A stretch of DNA of 42,874 bases. Source: Caldifarciminota bacterium. Its GTDB lineage: Bacteria > Hydrothermota > Tepidihabitantia > SM23-42. Positions 7,651-17,361 of the stretch are shown piece after piece. The position numbers and the translations under genes are program-made. Location of the stretch: positions 375,914 to 418,787 of the forward strand of contig CP070686.1 in NCBI GenBank assembly GCA_020353055.1. The letters are read 5' to 3'. The notes below the pieces were generated by a model. The model saw only the letters and a program-made list of their open reading frames with translations. It was not told where the DNA came from and did no database searches. The stretch's first letter is position 1; every line of letters begins with the position of its first letter.

Positions 7651-8714
7651 AGGTTCCTCCGTCGAGAAGCTTGCAGTATAATACCAACCGCGAATAAGTT
7701 AGCCGCCAGCGACCAACCACCGAACGAAATAAACGGCAGTGGTATTCCGGTTGGCGGTAAGAGGCCGATACTAACTCCCACATGAACCAGGAAGATGATG
7801 AATATGGAAGCATTCAAACCAAGAACCATCAGCCTGGTAAACTCATCATCCGCAGCACCCGCAATGGACAAACCTCGCAAGTAGATCTGCCAATAGAAAA
7901 CGAACACAACAACACACCCGATGAAGCCAAGTTCTTCGGCTATATGAGCGAATATGAAGTCATTGTGGATACCTGGCAAGAACAGGAATTTCTGAAGCCC
8001 GGCACCAGGGCCCTTTCCAAAAAGACCGCCAGACCCTATCGCAATCAGAGATTGCCTGACCTGATACGTGGGCTCGGATATGAAACTCGCCAGGCGGTTT
8101 TGAGCATGAGGGAAAACCCTTATGAAAATTCCCAATATTACGGCACTCACGGTGCTGGTAGCCAGCAGAAATTTCGCTTTCGCACAACCATAGATCAGCA
8201 TTACCACCAGAGTTGCCAGGCAGATAAATGCCATGGAGATCGAAGGTTGCACGGCAACAAGGATGATTATCAGGAATGAGATAATCAGTATTGTGGCAAG
8301 TCCCCGGTGCGTATTGGCGGTCATGGGATGCGCGGAAAAGAAATTTGCCACGAAGAACACCAACCAGATCCTGACAAATTCCGAAACCTGCAGGCCAACC
8401 GAAGCAACCAGCAACGATCTCTTCGCTCCAAATTGGAAGCGCCCGGCAAAGACGGTCAGGAGCAGACTCATGAGTACGAGGAGCAGCAGTGGAAAGAGCA
8501 TCTTCCGTATTGTTTCGTACGGAACGAGTAGACCCAGCAGAAAGAAACCAATGGCTACCAAGACGCGTTTGAGATGTGCCATCAGATAATATGTCGAATT
8601 CTCACCCTGGCGCAACGCACGGTAGTATGATGACGAGAAGACAAAAATGACTCCCAGAACAATAAGACAGATAACGAGTAGTAACAGGATACGGTCAGTC
8701 TTGCCGTGTAGCAT
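7647..8714 (-). CDS. ftsW: Lipid II polymerase FtsW (SEDS family)
   Basis: About 355 aa integral membrane protein with many hydrophobic helices. Family marks include FSSSYYRAL after helix 1, the periplasmic loop QVRQSLIAIGSGGLFGKGPG, HNDFIFAHIAEELGFIG, and the end segment GLLPPTGIPLPFISFGG. SEDS proteins polymerise septal glycan with the cognate class B PBP, here FtsI in the same operon. Start chosen at ATG 8714 (MLHGKTDRILL) because GGGGAGG precedes it; it overlaps murD by 20 nt. Confidence 0.95.
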   Translation of the reverse strand: MLHGKTDRILLLLVICLIVLGVIFVFSSSYYRALRQGENSTYYLMAHLKRVLVAIGFFLLGLLVPYETIRKMLFPLLLLVLMSLLLTVFAGRFQFGAKRSLLVASVGLQVSEFVRIWLVFFVANFFSAHPMTANTHRGLATILIISFLIIILVAVQPSISMAFICLATLVVMLIYGCAKAKFLLATSTVSAVILGIFIRVFPHAQNRLASFISEPTYQVRQSLIAIGSGGLFGKGPGAGLQKFLFLPGIHNDFIFAHIAEELGFIGCVVVFVFYWQIYLRGLSIAGAADDEFTRLMVLGLNASIFIIFLVHVGVSIGLLPPTGIPLPFISFGGWSLAANLFAVGIILQASRRRNL

Positions 8715-9996
8715 TTCTAAATGCCTCCCCACGTTCTTCGAAATCACTGAAATAGTCAAACGACGAGAACCCCGGATTCAGCATTATGATATCGCCGCGA
8801 TCGGCAAACATGCGGGACTTTGCCACCGCGTCGGTCATGTCACTGGCAATGGAATATTTCGAGTACCCGTGTAGGCGGAAGTAATCGGACACGAAAGGCG
8901 CATTCTCGCCGAGTATCACGCATGCCTTTGCCTTTTCGATCAAGATATCCAGATAATCCTTACCCTCATCCCCTTTATGCCTCCCACCGAATATCACAAT
9001 CTTAGGACCCGCGATCGCCAGAAAAGAAGCGACCGCGGCGGCTGAATTTGTGCACATCGAGTTATTGATGTACCTTATGCCGTTAACCAGGCCAAGATCT
9101 TCCATGCGATGAGGCAGGTTCTTGAATCCTACCATCCCCCTTTTGATAACCGGGGTGTCGACCTTCAGTATCTTAGCGACGGCGATTGCTGCTGCCATGT
9201 TCATTAGATTATGCTCTCCTGGTAACGGCAGACTTTCATGTGCAAATAAGGGCACCCCGTCGTATCGAAACTGCCCGTTCAACGATACGCCATCAGGATT
9301 ATGGTGGCCAAAAAATACTGGTTGTGAATTTATTTTGTCAGCGGCGTGTCGCACAAATTCATCATCAAAGTTAAGAACGGCAAAATCATCCCTGCCTTGA
9401 TTAACGAAGATATTCAGTTTCGCGTTTCTATATTCTGTAACATCCTTATGCCAGTTCAGGTGATCAACACCTATGTTGGTCAACACGGCGATGTGGGGCC
9501 GGAAATTTTCGATACGCATAAGTTGAAATGAAGAAACCTCGAGGACGTAATGATCATATCTTTTCTGGAAAAGGGCTCGCGAGAATGGGTTACCAGGGGC
9601 AATATTTCCGCCGAGAAAATGACTCATCTCAGCATTGTTAAGAATGCTACTTATCAAAGCCGCGGTAGTACTCTTGCCGTTCGTCCCTGTCACGGCAATG
9701 ATGCTGGGCTGGTCTAACTCCTCAAAGACATATTCGATTTCATCGATTATCGACGTACCCTGGTCCGTCAAGACTCTGCATATTTGTCTATCAGGGGGAA
9801 AACCGGGTGATGTGATAGCGAGATCATAACGCTGGGCAACATGCATTTTCACTCGTCCTTCATTAATCATTCTCTGCGCCGGCTCTGAAAGATTCGACAC
9901 TCGTTCATCATAAATGAACACTTCCTCCCCCTTATTCACAAGGTACTCAGCAACCGCCAGATTCGCACGTCCCAAGCCCAGAAGAAGCATCCTCAT
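8695..9996 (-). CDS. murD: UDP-N-acetylmuramoylalanine--D-glutamate ligase MurD
   Basis: 433 aa Mur ligase that adds D-Glu in the cytoplasm. N-terminal Rossmann GLGRANLAVAEYL, ATP loop TGTNGKSTTAALI, central TNIGVDHLNWHKD, and FGGRHKGDEGKDY in the C-terminal half, all in family order. Start ATG 9996 follows AAGG with 7-nt spacing and is 4 nt after mraY. Confidence 0.95.
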   Translation of the reverse strand: MRMLLLGLGRANLAVAEYLVNKGEEVFIYDERVSNLSEPAQRMINEGRVKMHVAQRYDLAITSPGFPPDRQICRVLTDQGTSIIDEIEYVFEELDQPSIIAVTGTNGKSTTAALISSILNNAEMSHFLGGNIAPGNPFSRALFQKRYDHYVLEVSSFQLMRIENFRPHIAVLTNIGVDHLNWHKDVTEYRNAKLNIFVNQGRDDFAVLNFDDEFVRHAADKINSQPVFFGHHNPDGVSLNGQFRYDGVPLFAHESLPLPGEHNLMNMAAAIAVAKILKVDTPVIKRGMVGFKNLPHRMEDLGLVNGIRYINNSMCTNSAAAVASFLAIAGPKIVIFGGRHKGDEGKDYLDILIEKAKACVILGENAPFVSDYFRLHGYSKYSIASDMTDAVAKSRMFADRGDIIMLNPGFSSFDYFSDFEERGEAFRNATRQD

Positions 9997-10000
9997 ACTG

Positions 10001-11086
10001 CTACCTTACCTTCAACGTTGAAAGCGCAAACATCAAAAAGATAATACCTATTATCCAGAATCGTATGACGATCTTTGGTTCAACTATTCCTTTCAACTCG
10101 AAATGATGATGTAATGGAGCCATCTTGAACAGACGCTTCCCGCCGGTGCGGCGAAAATACACTATCTGCATAAGCACGGTCAATACCTCGATCACGAAAA
10201 CACCACCAACCAGCACCAGTAGAATTTCCTGTTTGATGAGGATTGCCGCTGTACCTATGATCGCCCCCAAGCTTAAGGCACCGGTATCACCCATAAATAT
10301 CTGTGCCGGGTAGGAATTGAACCATAGAAAACCAAGACTCGCCCCCAGAATTGTAGCACAATATACCGTAACCTCACCGCCCTCTTTCAGGAATATAATA
10401 TTCAAATAGTCGCTTATCACCGCATGACCTCCGGCATATGCCAGAGCAGCGTAAGCCAGAGCAGCAATACCGATCAGACCAATTGCCAGCCCGTCAAGGC
10501 CGTCGGTCAGGTTAACACCATTGGAGGAACCGACAATGACAAAAGCGACAAATGCGGGATAGAGCAGTCCGAAACTTATGACGTAATTCTTAACGAAAAT
10601 GAGATTGGTCTTGTCCATGTATCCTTCCGGACCGAAGAAATACAAAACTAATCCCAGTGATATTCCATAGATAATTTGGCAAAAAAGTTTCGACTTGATT
10701 GACAGACCGCGTGGTTTCTTCTTGTATATTTTTACATAATCATCCCAAAAACCAAGGAGTCCAAAGTAGACGGTTGCACTGAACAAAATCAGTACATTGG
10801 AGTTTGTCAAATCACAAAAAAGAAAAGATGAAATGAGAATTGATAGTAGTATCAGAAGACCACCCATGGACGGCGTGCCTTCCTTCAATCGATGGCTATC
10901 GGGCACCTCCATTCTCACTCTTTGTGTCGCGGCCTGGGTTTTCGTCATGGCAATGAATCTTCGACCAAAGATCAAGACAATGAGAATTGCGAAGACCGCC
11001 GCATAGGCGCTACGGAACGTTATATAGCCAAAAAGCCTAAGCGGGCCAAACAGATCACGTAACGGATATAACAACCATAGAAGCAT
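10001..11086 (-). CDS. mraY: Phospho-MurNAc-pentapeptide transferase MraY
   Basis: 361 aa multi-spanning enzyme that makes lipid I from UDP-MurNAc-pentapeptide and undecaprenyl phosphate. Catalytic and diagnostic motifs are present: GTPSMGG, DDYVKI, NLTDGLDGLAIG, FMGDTGALSLG and PLHHHFELKG. Length is normal. 56 nt of noncoding sequence separate it from murF, the largest gap within the core dcw run. Confidence 0.97.
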   Translation of the reverse strand: MLLWLLYPLRDLFGPLRLFGYITFRSAYAAVFAILIVLIFGRRFIAMTKTQAATQRVRMEVPDSHRLKEGTPSMGGLLILLSILISSFLFCDLTNSNVLILFSATVYFGLLGFWDDYVKIYKKKPRGLSIKSKLFCQIIYGISLGLVLYFFGPEGYMDKTNLIFVKNYVISFGLLYPAFVAFVIVGSSNGVNLTDGLDGLAIGLIGIAALAYAALAYAGGHAVISDYLNIIFLKEGGEVTVYCATILGASLGFLWFNSYPAQIFMGDTGALSLGAIIGTAAILIKQEILLVLVGGVFVIEVLTVLMQIVYFRRTGGKRLFKMAPLHHHFELKGIVEPKIVIRFWIIGIIFLMFALSTLKVR

Positions 11087-11142
11087 ATTATCTCACTTAT
11101 TCTTCTTCTTCATAAACAATAATGATTCGAAGACATCAACGT

Positions 11143-12423
11143 TCATCTCAGCAACCTCGAGAATCTTTCGACGAACCGCTCAAAATGAAGTGCCCTCGAT
11201 GCCTTGAACAACACAACCTCATCGCCTGCAATGCTTCCTTTCAGGTACCTGAGCAAGTCATTTTCCTCTGTGAAATGTTTCCCTCCGTAATACTCTGCCT
11301 GCTGCCCGTAGGTGATCAGCAGATCAACTGATCCTCTGGCATATGATCCGATCTCTTCGTGCAATTGCCGACTCCCGGATCCCAATTCAAGCATGTCGCC
11401 AAAAACTGATATTGTACGGCGACCCAATTGTCCTATAAAATCGATCGCCATTTTCATGGATATCGGATTCGCATTGTAGGTATCGTTTATTACCAATAGT
11501 CCATCAATAAATATCGGCTCCAACCGCCCGGGTTCTGGTTTCACACTTGACAACACTTTGCTTTGCGTAGCATAGTCAACCCCCAGCATGGTGGTTAAGC
11601 ACACGGCTGCAAGACAGTTATAGACATTTCCGGCGCCCAGCAAACGTGTGCAATATTCATTCCCGCCGTAGGAAAAATACGAACCAGATTCATTGATCTG
11701 CATTTTATCCAGCATCTGCATTGAAAACCTTGTGACATTTCTTCCCGATATCTCGCCTACACCATCGCCGACCAACGCAAAACCATCAGTAGGTAATGAT
11801 GTAATCAATGACAATTTCTCCCTCCTGACACCATCAATTGACTGGAGGCCCTCGAGATGCCCCGGACCGATATTGGTGATGAGCCCTACATCGGGTCTGG
11901 CAATATCACATAACCGGCCTATTTCTCCAGGTGCGCTCGTGCCCATCTCCAGCACCATGTAGTCTTCATCACCACAGAGGTTGAGAATACTGAGGGGCAT
12001 ACCGATGAGTGAATTATAATTCAATTTGGTATATGAGACACGCGATCCTGAACCAAGTATTGCAGCAACAAGATTCTTTACAGTGGTTTTTCCGTTGGTT
12101 CCGGTTATGCCTATTGTCTTGGTACAGAAGTGCTGACGGTAGTACCGGGCAAATTCACCAAGAGCAAAGAGTGTATCAGACACCTGTATTTCATTGACCT
12201 CGGATTGAGTGCGTTCAACCACTGCGGCAAGGGCACCACGCGCTAACGCTTCCTTCACAAAATTGTGTCCATCCGTGCGTTGCCCTTTCAGCGCAAAGAA
12301 TAAATAACCTGGTCTGGTTTCCCGTGAATCGATCGAGACCCCCCGTGCCAGATCCGCCCGGACTGAGTATTCCCTGCCATTAATCATTCTGGCTATTTCC
12401 TCTAACAAGAATTCTCGAAACAT
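11143..12423 (-). CDS. murF: UDP-MurNAc-tripeptide--D-Ala-D-Ala ligase MurF
   Basis: 426 aa, Mur ligase fold: SIDSRETRPGYLFFAL in the N-terminal domain, ATP loop GTNGKTTVKNLVAAIL, TNIGPGHLEGL, and INDTYNANPISMKMAI, the MurF-specific stretch. It adds D-Ala-D-Ala to the stem peptide. GAGG lies about 10 nt before the ATG; the start overlaps the end of murE by 22 nt. No ddl gene is in this window, so the dipeptide ligase must be elsewhere. Confidence 0.96.
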   Translation of the reverse strand: MFREFLLEEIARMINGREYSVRADLARGVSIDSRETRPGYLFFALKGQRTDGHNFVKEALARGALAAVVERTQSEVNEIQVSDTLFALGEFARYYRQHFCTKTIGITGTNGKTTVKNLVAAILGSGSRVSYTKLNYNSLIGMPLSILNLCGDEDYMVLEMGTSAPGEIGRLCDIARPDVGLITNIGPGHLEGLQSIDGVRREKLSLITSLPTDGFALVGDGVGEISGRNVTRFSMQMLDKMQINESGSYFSYGGNEYCTRLLGAGNVYNCLAAVCLTTMLGVDYATQSKVLSSVKPEPGRLEPIFIDGLLVINDTYNANPISMKMAIDFIGQLGRRTISVFGDMLELGSGSRQLHEEIGSYARGSVDLLITYGQQAEYYGGKHFTEENDLLRYLKGSIAGDEVVLFKASRALHFERFVERFSRLLR

Positions 12424-13826
12424 CTCTTGATAACCTCGGCATCACTAAAATCAATTCTCTCATCATTGAAGACCTGATATTCTTCATGCCCCTTTCCGGC
12501 AACGATAACCATGTCGTCCTTCTGTCTTGAACCCACTGCATATTCGATGGCGGCCATGCGGTCCTCGATCACCTTGTAGTTATCGCCGGTTACCCCCTGC
12601 AGAATGTCACCGATAATCTTTGAAGGCCGCTCATGGCGCGGGTTATCTGTGGTAATGACTGTAAGATCGGCAAGTTTCGTGGCGATGGAGCCCATCCTTG
12701 GACGCTTATCCCGATCACGATCGCCGCCACAGCCAAAGACGATGATTAACCTTCCTGTGGTGTATTTCCTCGAAGATCTCAATATGTTTTCAATGGCAGC
12801 CGGAGTATGCGCGTAATCCAAAAAGATGCTGTCGACGATGCGTTCCATACGTCCTGACACCGATTTCACTTTTTCTATACCTTCGACAATATTCCTCGGC
12901 TCTATCCTCAATGCGACACCCGCCGTAAAAGCTGCAAGAATGTTGTAAAGATTAAATGCTCCTATCAACGGTGATTTCACCTCGTACATTTTTTCTTTGT
13001 AGCATATTTCGATTCTCAAACCGTCGAGCGATTGTTCAACAATCCTCCCCAGTACATCACTCCCCATTGACTGGCCGAATGATAGTACGCGAGGTAATGC
13101 CATGGACATGACAGAGTTACGAATATCTTCATCATTGTTGTATGCAGCACAACCATCCTGTTTGAGAAGAGAGAAAATATGGAGCTTCGATTTCCGGTAA
13201 TCATCCATGGTCATGTGAAAATCTAAGTGGTCCTGGGACAGATTCGTGAAAACAGCAGTGTCGAATTTTATGCCTTCGACGCGACCGAGTTTGAGAGCGT
13301 GTGAAGAAACTTCCATTACCAAAGAATCTATCCCTCCGTTACTGAATTCCCTTAGCATCTTGAGAATGTCCAGAATCTCTGGTGTGGTTCGGGTCGCCTT
13401 GCTCTTCTTAGCACCGAGATAGCATACCGTACCAATCAAACCCGGGGTTGCGTCCGTTTGTGCAAGAATGGAGTGGATCAAGAAGGTCGTCGTCGTCTTA
13501 CCATTGGTGCCGGTCACGCCAACCTTTGTCATTTCGGCAAAATCGCCATAGAAACGTAGGGCCAGTTTACCTATTATTTCGCGCGTGTTACTCACGACAA
13601 TCTGCGGCAGATCCGTTGGGACCCTGCGCTCCGTAATAACTGCGACCGCGCGTGCTTTTTCGACATCACGAATGAAATCATGGCCATCATAGCGCGCACC
13701 TTTAACCGCGACATATACACTCCCTGGCTCGATCTTCCTTGAATCGAATTCGATTGAGTTTATTTCAATATCCTCCATGTTGTAAGCTCGCATAGGGATA
13801 CCCGATATCAATTCACTTAGCCGCAT
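12402..13826 (-). CDS. murE: UDP-MurNAc-tripeptide synthetase MurE (meso-diaminopimelate type)
   Basis: 474 aa. FDSRKIEPGSVYVAVKG in the UDP-binding domain, ATP loop TGTNGKTTTTFLI, SQDHLDFH, and in the C-terminal domain TTDNPRHERP. The DNPR motif is the one known to select meso-diaminopimelate as third residue, which fits a Gram-negative-type wall. The ATG overlaps the last codons of ftsI by 14 nt with no strong ribosome site, so it probably depends on coupling. Confidence 0.96.
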   Translation of the reverse strand: MRLSELISGIPMRAYNMEDIEINSIEFDSRKIEPGSVYVAVKGARYDGHDFIRDVEKARAVAVITERRVPTDLPQIVVSNTREIIGKLALRFYGDFAEMTKVGVTGTNGKTTTTFLIHSILAQTDATPGLIGTVCYLGAKKSKATRTTPEILDILKMLREFSNGGIDSLVMEVSSHALKLGRVEGIKFDTAVFTNLSQDHLDFHMTMDDYRKSKLHIFSLLKQDGCAAYNNDEDIRNSVMSMALPRVLSFGQSMGSDVLGRIVEQSLDGLRIEICYKEKMYEVKSPLIGAFNLYNILAAFTAGVALRIEPRNIVEGIEKVKSVSGRMERIVDSIFLDYAHTPAAIENILRSSRKYTTGRLIIVFGCGGDRDRDKRPRMGSIATKLADLTVITTDNPRHERPSKIIGDILQGVTGDNYKVIEDRMAAIEYAVGSRQKDDMVIVAGKGHEEYQVFNDERIDFSDAEVIKRCFENSC

Positions 13827-15438
13827 AATGATGAGAGTTCATTTGATAAAGACTCTGTGCAATTTCCTTGAAGACCGGTGCCACGATCGTGCTTGCCCAG
13901 TAACCACTCTTGGGTTCATCGATCATCAGCATAATCAAGTAATCAGGCTTCTCGGCTGGGAAAAACCCGACAAAAGTAGCGATCACTGCGCTCGTCGAAT
14001 AAGAACCATTAACGACCTTTTGCGCGGTTCCAGTCTTGCCCGCAATTTTCATATCGTTGAAGGCCGCTGCCGTACCACTTCCTTCTTCAACGACGGCACA
14101 GAGTATGTCGGTGACGCTGCGTGCCGTGGATTCGTCAACCACACGACGAATCCGGAGCGGATTCACTTCGTATATGGTTTTTGCCCCTTTCCTGACCGCC
14201 TGCACGATATTCGGTTTCTGCAAAACACCGTCGTTGGCAATTACTTGATAGGCCATGGCAAGCTGCAGCATATTCACGGTAAGCCCTTGTCCAAAAACCA
14301 GAGTTGCAAAATCGATATCGTTCATCTTCACAGCATCTGGTAAACGGCCGCGCACTTCACCCGGAAATTCAATTCCGGTCAATTCCCCAAATCCAAAATC
14401 TCTTACGAAGAGAAGAAATCTCTCGCGGTCGAATTTTCTCGACAATTTTACCATTGCCACATTACTTGAATGGGCGACCGCCTGCTTGAGCGTTACTACT
14501 CCATAGTTACGGTAATCATTGATCGTGTGACCTCGTATCTTTATCTTACCCGCCTCGGTGTCGATCTTATCTCCTTCCTGAGCACCATTCAGCAGCGCAA
14601 AAGTCAACGCCAATAATTTAAATGTGGATCCTGGTTCGAATTCGTCGCAGATAATATGATTTCTCTGGTCGCCATTCTTGCCAACGTTGACCATGGCGAG
14701 AATGTTCCCGGTTTCCGGATCAACAATCAAACCGGCGGCCAAACGCGCGTTTTCTTTCTCCAGACAATCATTCAATTTATCATGAAGGATCGCCTGAAGC
14801 TGGAGGTCTACCGTGAGAAAAATATCCCCACCGGGTCGGGGTTCCTGCTCAGGGTAATTATGGTACGGGAAGATCCCACCAGCTGGATCCTTCTGATATA
14901 TCGCGAAACCCGATTCACCGCTTAGTATGTCATCAAACTGCAACTCCATACCCTCGATACCGCGATTATCCATACCACACTTGCCGATCATACTGGTAAA
15001 AATCTCAGGCATATTGTATCGCCGGTTAAGATCGTGGGTGTAGCCGATACTTGGGTCGTTGATCGCCAGATAGCTGTCGCGCCGCGTAATATCCACTTTC
15101 ATCTCTACCCAGAAGAAATCGCCCTTATCGACCAGTTGCCTCACCTCTTTTCTTGATCGACCAGAAAGTCTGGATATTTTACGGACAAGAGCGGCCGCAT
15201 CACGTGCATAGCGCGGCGTACAAAAAACAGAGAAACATGGCTCGGAAGTAGCAATCGGCACACCGTTGCGGTCATAGATATTACCGCGCGCTCCTAACAA
15301 TACGAATTTCTTCTCATGCTGCTGTTTGGCTCTCTTTTCGTAGTAATGATGTCTGAAACATTGAATATAAAAAAGATATGAAAAGAAGATCAAGGACACA
15401 AAGAAAAGAAGGAAATTGAGCATTTTTGTCCGTATCAT
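13813..15438 (-). CDS. ftsI: Septal transpeptidase FtsI (class B PBP, PBP3-like)
   Basis: 541 aa: short cytoplasmic start, one transmembrane helix (about 8-27), PBP dimerisation domain beginning GARGNIYDRNGVPIATS, then the transpeptidase domain. The penicillin-binding triad is intact: STFK at about 271-274, SSN at 324-326 and KTG at 468-470. It crosslinks septal peptidoglycan with FtsW. No PASTA domain is visible. The ATG overlaps ftsL as ATGA. Confidence 0.96.
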   Translation of the reverse strand: MIRTKMLNFLLFFVSLIFFSYLFYIQCFRHHYYEKRAKQQHEKKFVLLGARGNIYDRNGVPIATSEPCFSVFCTPRYARDAAALVRKISRLSGRSRKEVRQLVDKGDFFWVEMKVDITRRDSYLAINDPSIGYTHDLNRRYNMPEIFTSMIGKCGMDNRGIEGMELQFDDILSGESGFAIYQKDPAGGIFPYHNYPEQEPRPGGDIFLTVDLQLQAILHDKLNDCLEKENARLAAGLIVDPETGNILAMVNVGKNGDQRNHIICDEFEPGSTFKLLALTFALLNGAQEGDKIDTEAGKIKIRGHTINDYRNYGVVTLKQAVAHSSNVAMVKLSRKFDRERFLLFVRDFGFGELTGIEFPGEVRGRLPDAVKMNDIDFATLVFGQGLTVNMLQLAMAYQVIANDGVLQKPNIVQAVRKGAKTIYEVNPLRIRRVVDESTARSVTDILCAVVEEGSGTAAAFNDMKIAGKTGTAQKVVNGSYSTSAVIATFVGFFPAEKPDYLIMLMIDEPKSGYWASTIVAPVFKEIAQSLYQMNSHHYAAK

Positions 15439-15686
15439 TCGATCACCCCGAGTATATCATCCATCTCTGGAAAAGTGTATCCCATCTCCTTAGCCGCGGA
15501 TTCAATGTAAGCAAGATTTGCGATATCAATCAATCTTGACTCTAATTGTTTTCTCTCGTTCTGTAGTTCAACAACTTCGATTCCGAGATCTTCCTTCCGC
15601 ACTTCAATCTTGACCAACTCACTTTCAATGAAAACAAGTAGGAACAAGTACACTATGATTGAAACGAATATTATTAAGACGCGCAT
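15435..15686 (-). CDS. ftsL: FtsL-like division protein
   Basis: 83 aa, single-pass: a hydrophobic helix (about residues 2-20) followed by a heptad-rich coiled coil (EVRKEDLGIEVVELQNERKQ) and a C-terminal segment IESAAKEMGYTFPE typical of FtsL/DivIC ends. Identity rests on topology, size and the position between rsmH and ftsI, the standard ftsL site. FtsL usually forms a complex with FtsQ and FtsB; FtsB is not seen here. Overlaps rsmH by 13 nt and ftsI by 4 nt. Confidence 0.88.
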   Translation of the reverse strand: MRVLIIFVSIIVYLFLLVFIESELVKIEVRKEDLGIEVVELQNERKQLESRLIDIANLAYIESAAKEMGYTFPEMDDILGVIE

Positions 15687-16564
15687 TTTTCGAGTACCCT
15701 CAACTTAGCGCTCCTGACTCTGGGATTCAGACTAATTTCCTTTTCTGACGGTTTTATTGCTTTCTTGTTCAGTAACCGCGCTTTTTTTTCTATCTTTAAG
15801 TCCCTGAAAAAAAATTTAACGATTCTGTCCTCACCTGAATGATACGAGATCACAACCATCCTGCCTCTTCCGCTCAACCTTCCGAAAGCAACAGGCAATG
15901 CCGCCGCGAGATTGGTCAATTCTTCATTCGTCCAAATCCTCAGTGCCTGAAATACTTTCTGTAGGTTCTTCTTGAGGAATCGGCGCGGTACTGATTCTTC
16001 AATCAATTTGCTCAATTGTAGAGTAGAATCGAGACTGACTCGCGACTCATATATCTTCTGACCAAGCTTGCGGTAATTACGCACGTCACCGAAGTCTTTC
16101 AGCACCTGAATGACTTCGTGCTTTTGAGCATGTTGTAGCCGGTTGCGCAACGACATGGTCTTGGGCGACATCCGCATCAAAAGACGACCCTCCCGATCAT
16201 AACTGAATCCACGGGAAGGCGTGGTCAGTTGATGGTATGAAACACCGAGGTCAAACAGGATGCCGTCGACGCTCCCGACGTTCAACTTGTCAAGGATTAA
16301 ATCTAGATTAATGAAGTTATCCTCTGTGAGACAACAACGACTGCTGAAGGCGGCCGTTCTTTTTCTACTGTACTCAATCGCATCAGGATCACAGTCGACA
16401 CCGATGAATTTTGCATCTTTTGTGCTGTTCAACATTGCCATGAGATGACCAGCCCCACCCACTGTGCAGTCAAGATAAGTACTTCCTTCCCTCAGATCCA
16501 TATACTTAATAACTTCATCCAAGAGAGCAGGTTGATGATAAACTTGTTGCCGTCGATCAGGCAA
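15674..16564 (-). CDS. rsmH: 16S rRNA m4C1402 methyltransferase RsmH (MraW)
   Basis: 296 aa SAM-dependent enzyme methylating N4 of C1402 in 16S rRNA. N-terminus YHQPALLDEVIKYMDL is the family signature, followed by the SAM site LDCTVGGAGH, GILFDLGVSYHQL and a late VISYHSGEDRIVK. The start is TTG at 16564; no upstream ATG keeps the signature, and the codon overlaps the end of the STAS gene. A weak purine stretch (AAAGAG) precedes it. Confidence 0.95.
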   Translation of the reverse strand: MPDRRQQVYHQPALLDEVIKYMDLREGSTYLDCTVGGAGHLMAMLNSTKDAKFIGVDCDPDAIEYSRKRTAAFSSRCCLTEDNFINLDLILDKLNVGSVDGILFDLGVSYHQLTTPSRGFSYDREGRLLMRMSPKTMSLRNRLQHAQKHEVIQVLKDFGDVRNYRKLGQKIYESRVSLDSTLQLSKLIEESVPRRFLKKNLQKVFQALRIWTNEELTNLAAALPVAFGRLSGRGRMVVISYHSGEDRIVKFFFRDLKIEKKARLLNKKAIKPSEKEISLNPRVRSAKLRVLEKCAS

Positions 16565-16898
16565 AACTCTTTAGCGCAGCCCTGCGTGAAGGATAGATTT
16601 CAAAAGGATAGAAACCGTATAATCTTAGAATGTCGTAGAGGTAAGGCGAAACATTAACAAGTTTTATGTCGCCTCCATATTTTTTGAATTTCTGTTGGTA
16701 ATCGATGAGCCAACCGACGACCTTATAGTTAATATGGCTGACTCTCGACAGGTCTATTATTATATTAACGTCACCCTCTTCGATCATTTGTTTCAGCGAG
16801 AGCTCGATCTTCTCAAAACCCTTTTCATCGATTTCGCCACTCGGTAAAAAGAAAGATACTTTCTTATCTTTGATTGCCTCAACTGCTTGTATTTTCAT
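16557..16898 (-). CDS. STAS-domain protein inside the dcw operon
   Basis: 113 aa, entirely one STAS (anti-sigma-factor antagonist-like) domain: GEID near residue 20, the central strand-loop IIIDLSRVSHINYKVVGWL, and GGDIKLVNVSPYLYDILRL. In SpoIIAA-type proteins the loop after the DLS strand reads DSSG and its Ser is phosphorylated; here it is NYKV, so the phosphorylatable Ser is missing. It has its own strong ribosome site (AGGAGG, 4 nt before ATG) and overlaps mraZ by 20 nt. A regulatory or scaffold role in wall synthesis or division is inference from position only. No partner kinase is nearby. Confidence 0.85.
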   Translation of the reverse strand: MKIQAVEAIKDKKVSFFLPSGEIDEKGFEKIELSLKQMIEEGDVNIIIDLSRVSHINYKVVGWLIDYQQKFKKYGGDIKLVNVSPYLYDILRLYGFYPFEIYPSRRAALKSFA

Positions 16899-17361
16899 GC
16901 TTCCTCCTTCTCAAACCCTCGATGCTCTCGGCATCCTCTGAATAGAATTTCTCAATCTCCTTACCAAATGCTTCGTACCTTTCAGGAGACCATAATTCAA
17001 TGTAGTTTATTTCACCGACGATTATAACATCCTTCGTAATTCGGGCATGCTCAAGCAAGAAATCCGGCAGCAATATTCTGCCCTGAGCATCCAGCCGATC
17101 CTCTTTTACACCAAAGGTAAAATGGCGTCGATACCGACGAGACTTGAGATTATCCATCGACAGGGAAAGTAACTCCTTGTCTTCGATGTCCTCCCAGATT
17201 TTTAATGGATACACGGCTATCTCGTGGTCATACCCCGGAGTGAGGATCACGCGACCCTCTGATTCATGTTTTAGGGCACTGCGAAACCGGCTCGGTATGG
17301 CAAGCCTTTTTCGATCGTCTATGATGTGAGTAAAGAATCCTCGAAATCTAATATTCCCCAT
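16879..17361 (-). CDS. mraZ: Transcriptional regulator MraZ
   Basis: 160 aa from ATG 17361. Two AbrB-like swapped-hairpin repeats, each with the DxxxR signature: DDRKRLAIPSRFR near the N-terminus and DAQGRILLP near the middle. MraZ binds tandem TGGG-type repeats before its own gene and regulates the dcw operon. A GTG at 17376 is in frame, but the ATG gives the usual start MGNIRFRGFF and has GGGGAG just upstream. The C-terminal tail is slightly longer than in the E. coli protein. Confidence 0.95.
   Translation of the reverse strand: MGNIRFRGFFTHIIDDRKRLAIPSRFRSALKHESEGRVILTPGYDHEIAVYPLKIWEDIEDKELLSLSMDNLKSRRYRRHFTFGVKEDRLDAQGRILLPDFLLEHARITKDVIIVGEINYIELWSPERYEAFGKEIEKFYSEDAESIEGLRRRKHENTSS

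Noticed and set aside
8715-8759. Longer FtsW start at 8759
   Set aside because: It would overlap murD further; ATG 8714 has GGGGAGG and gives a normal N-terminus.
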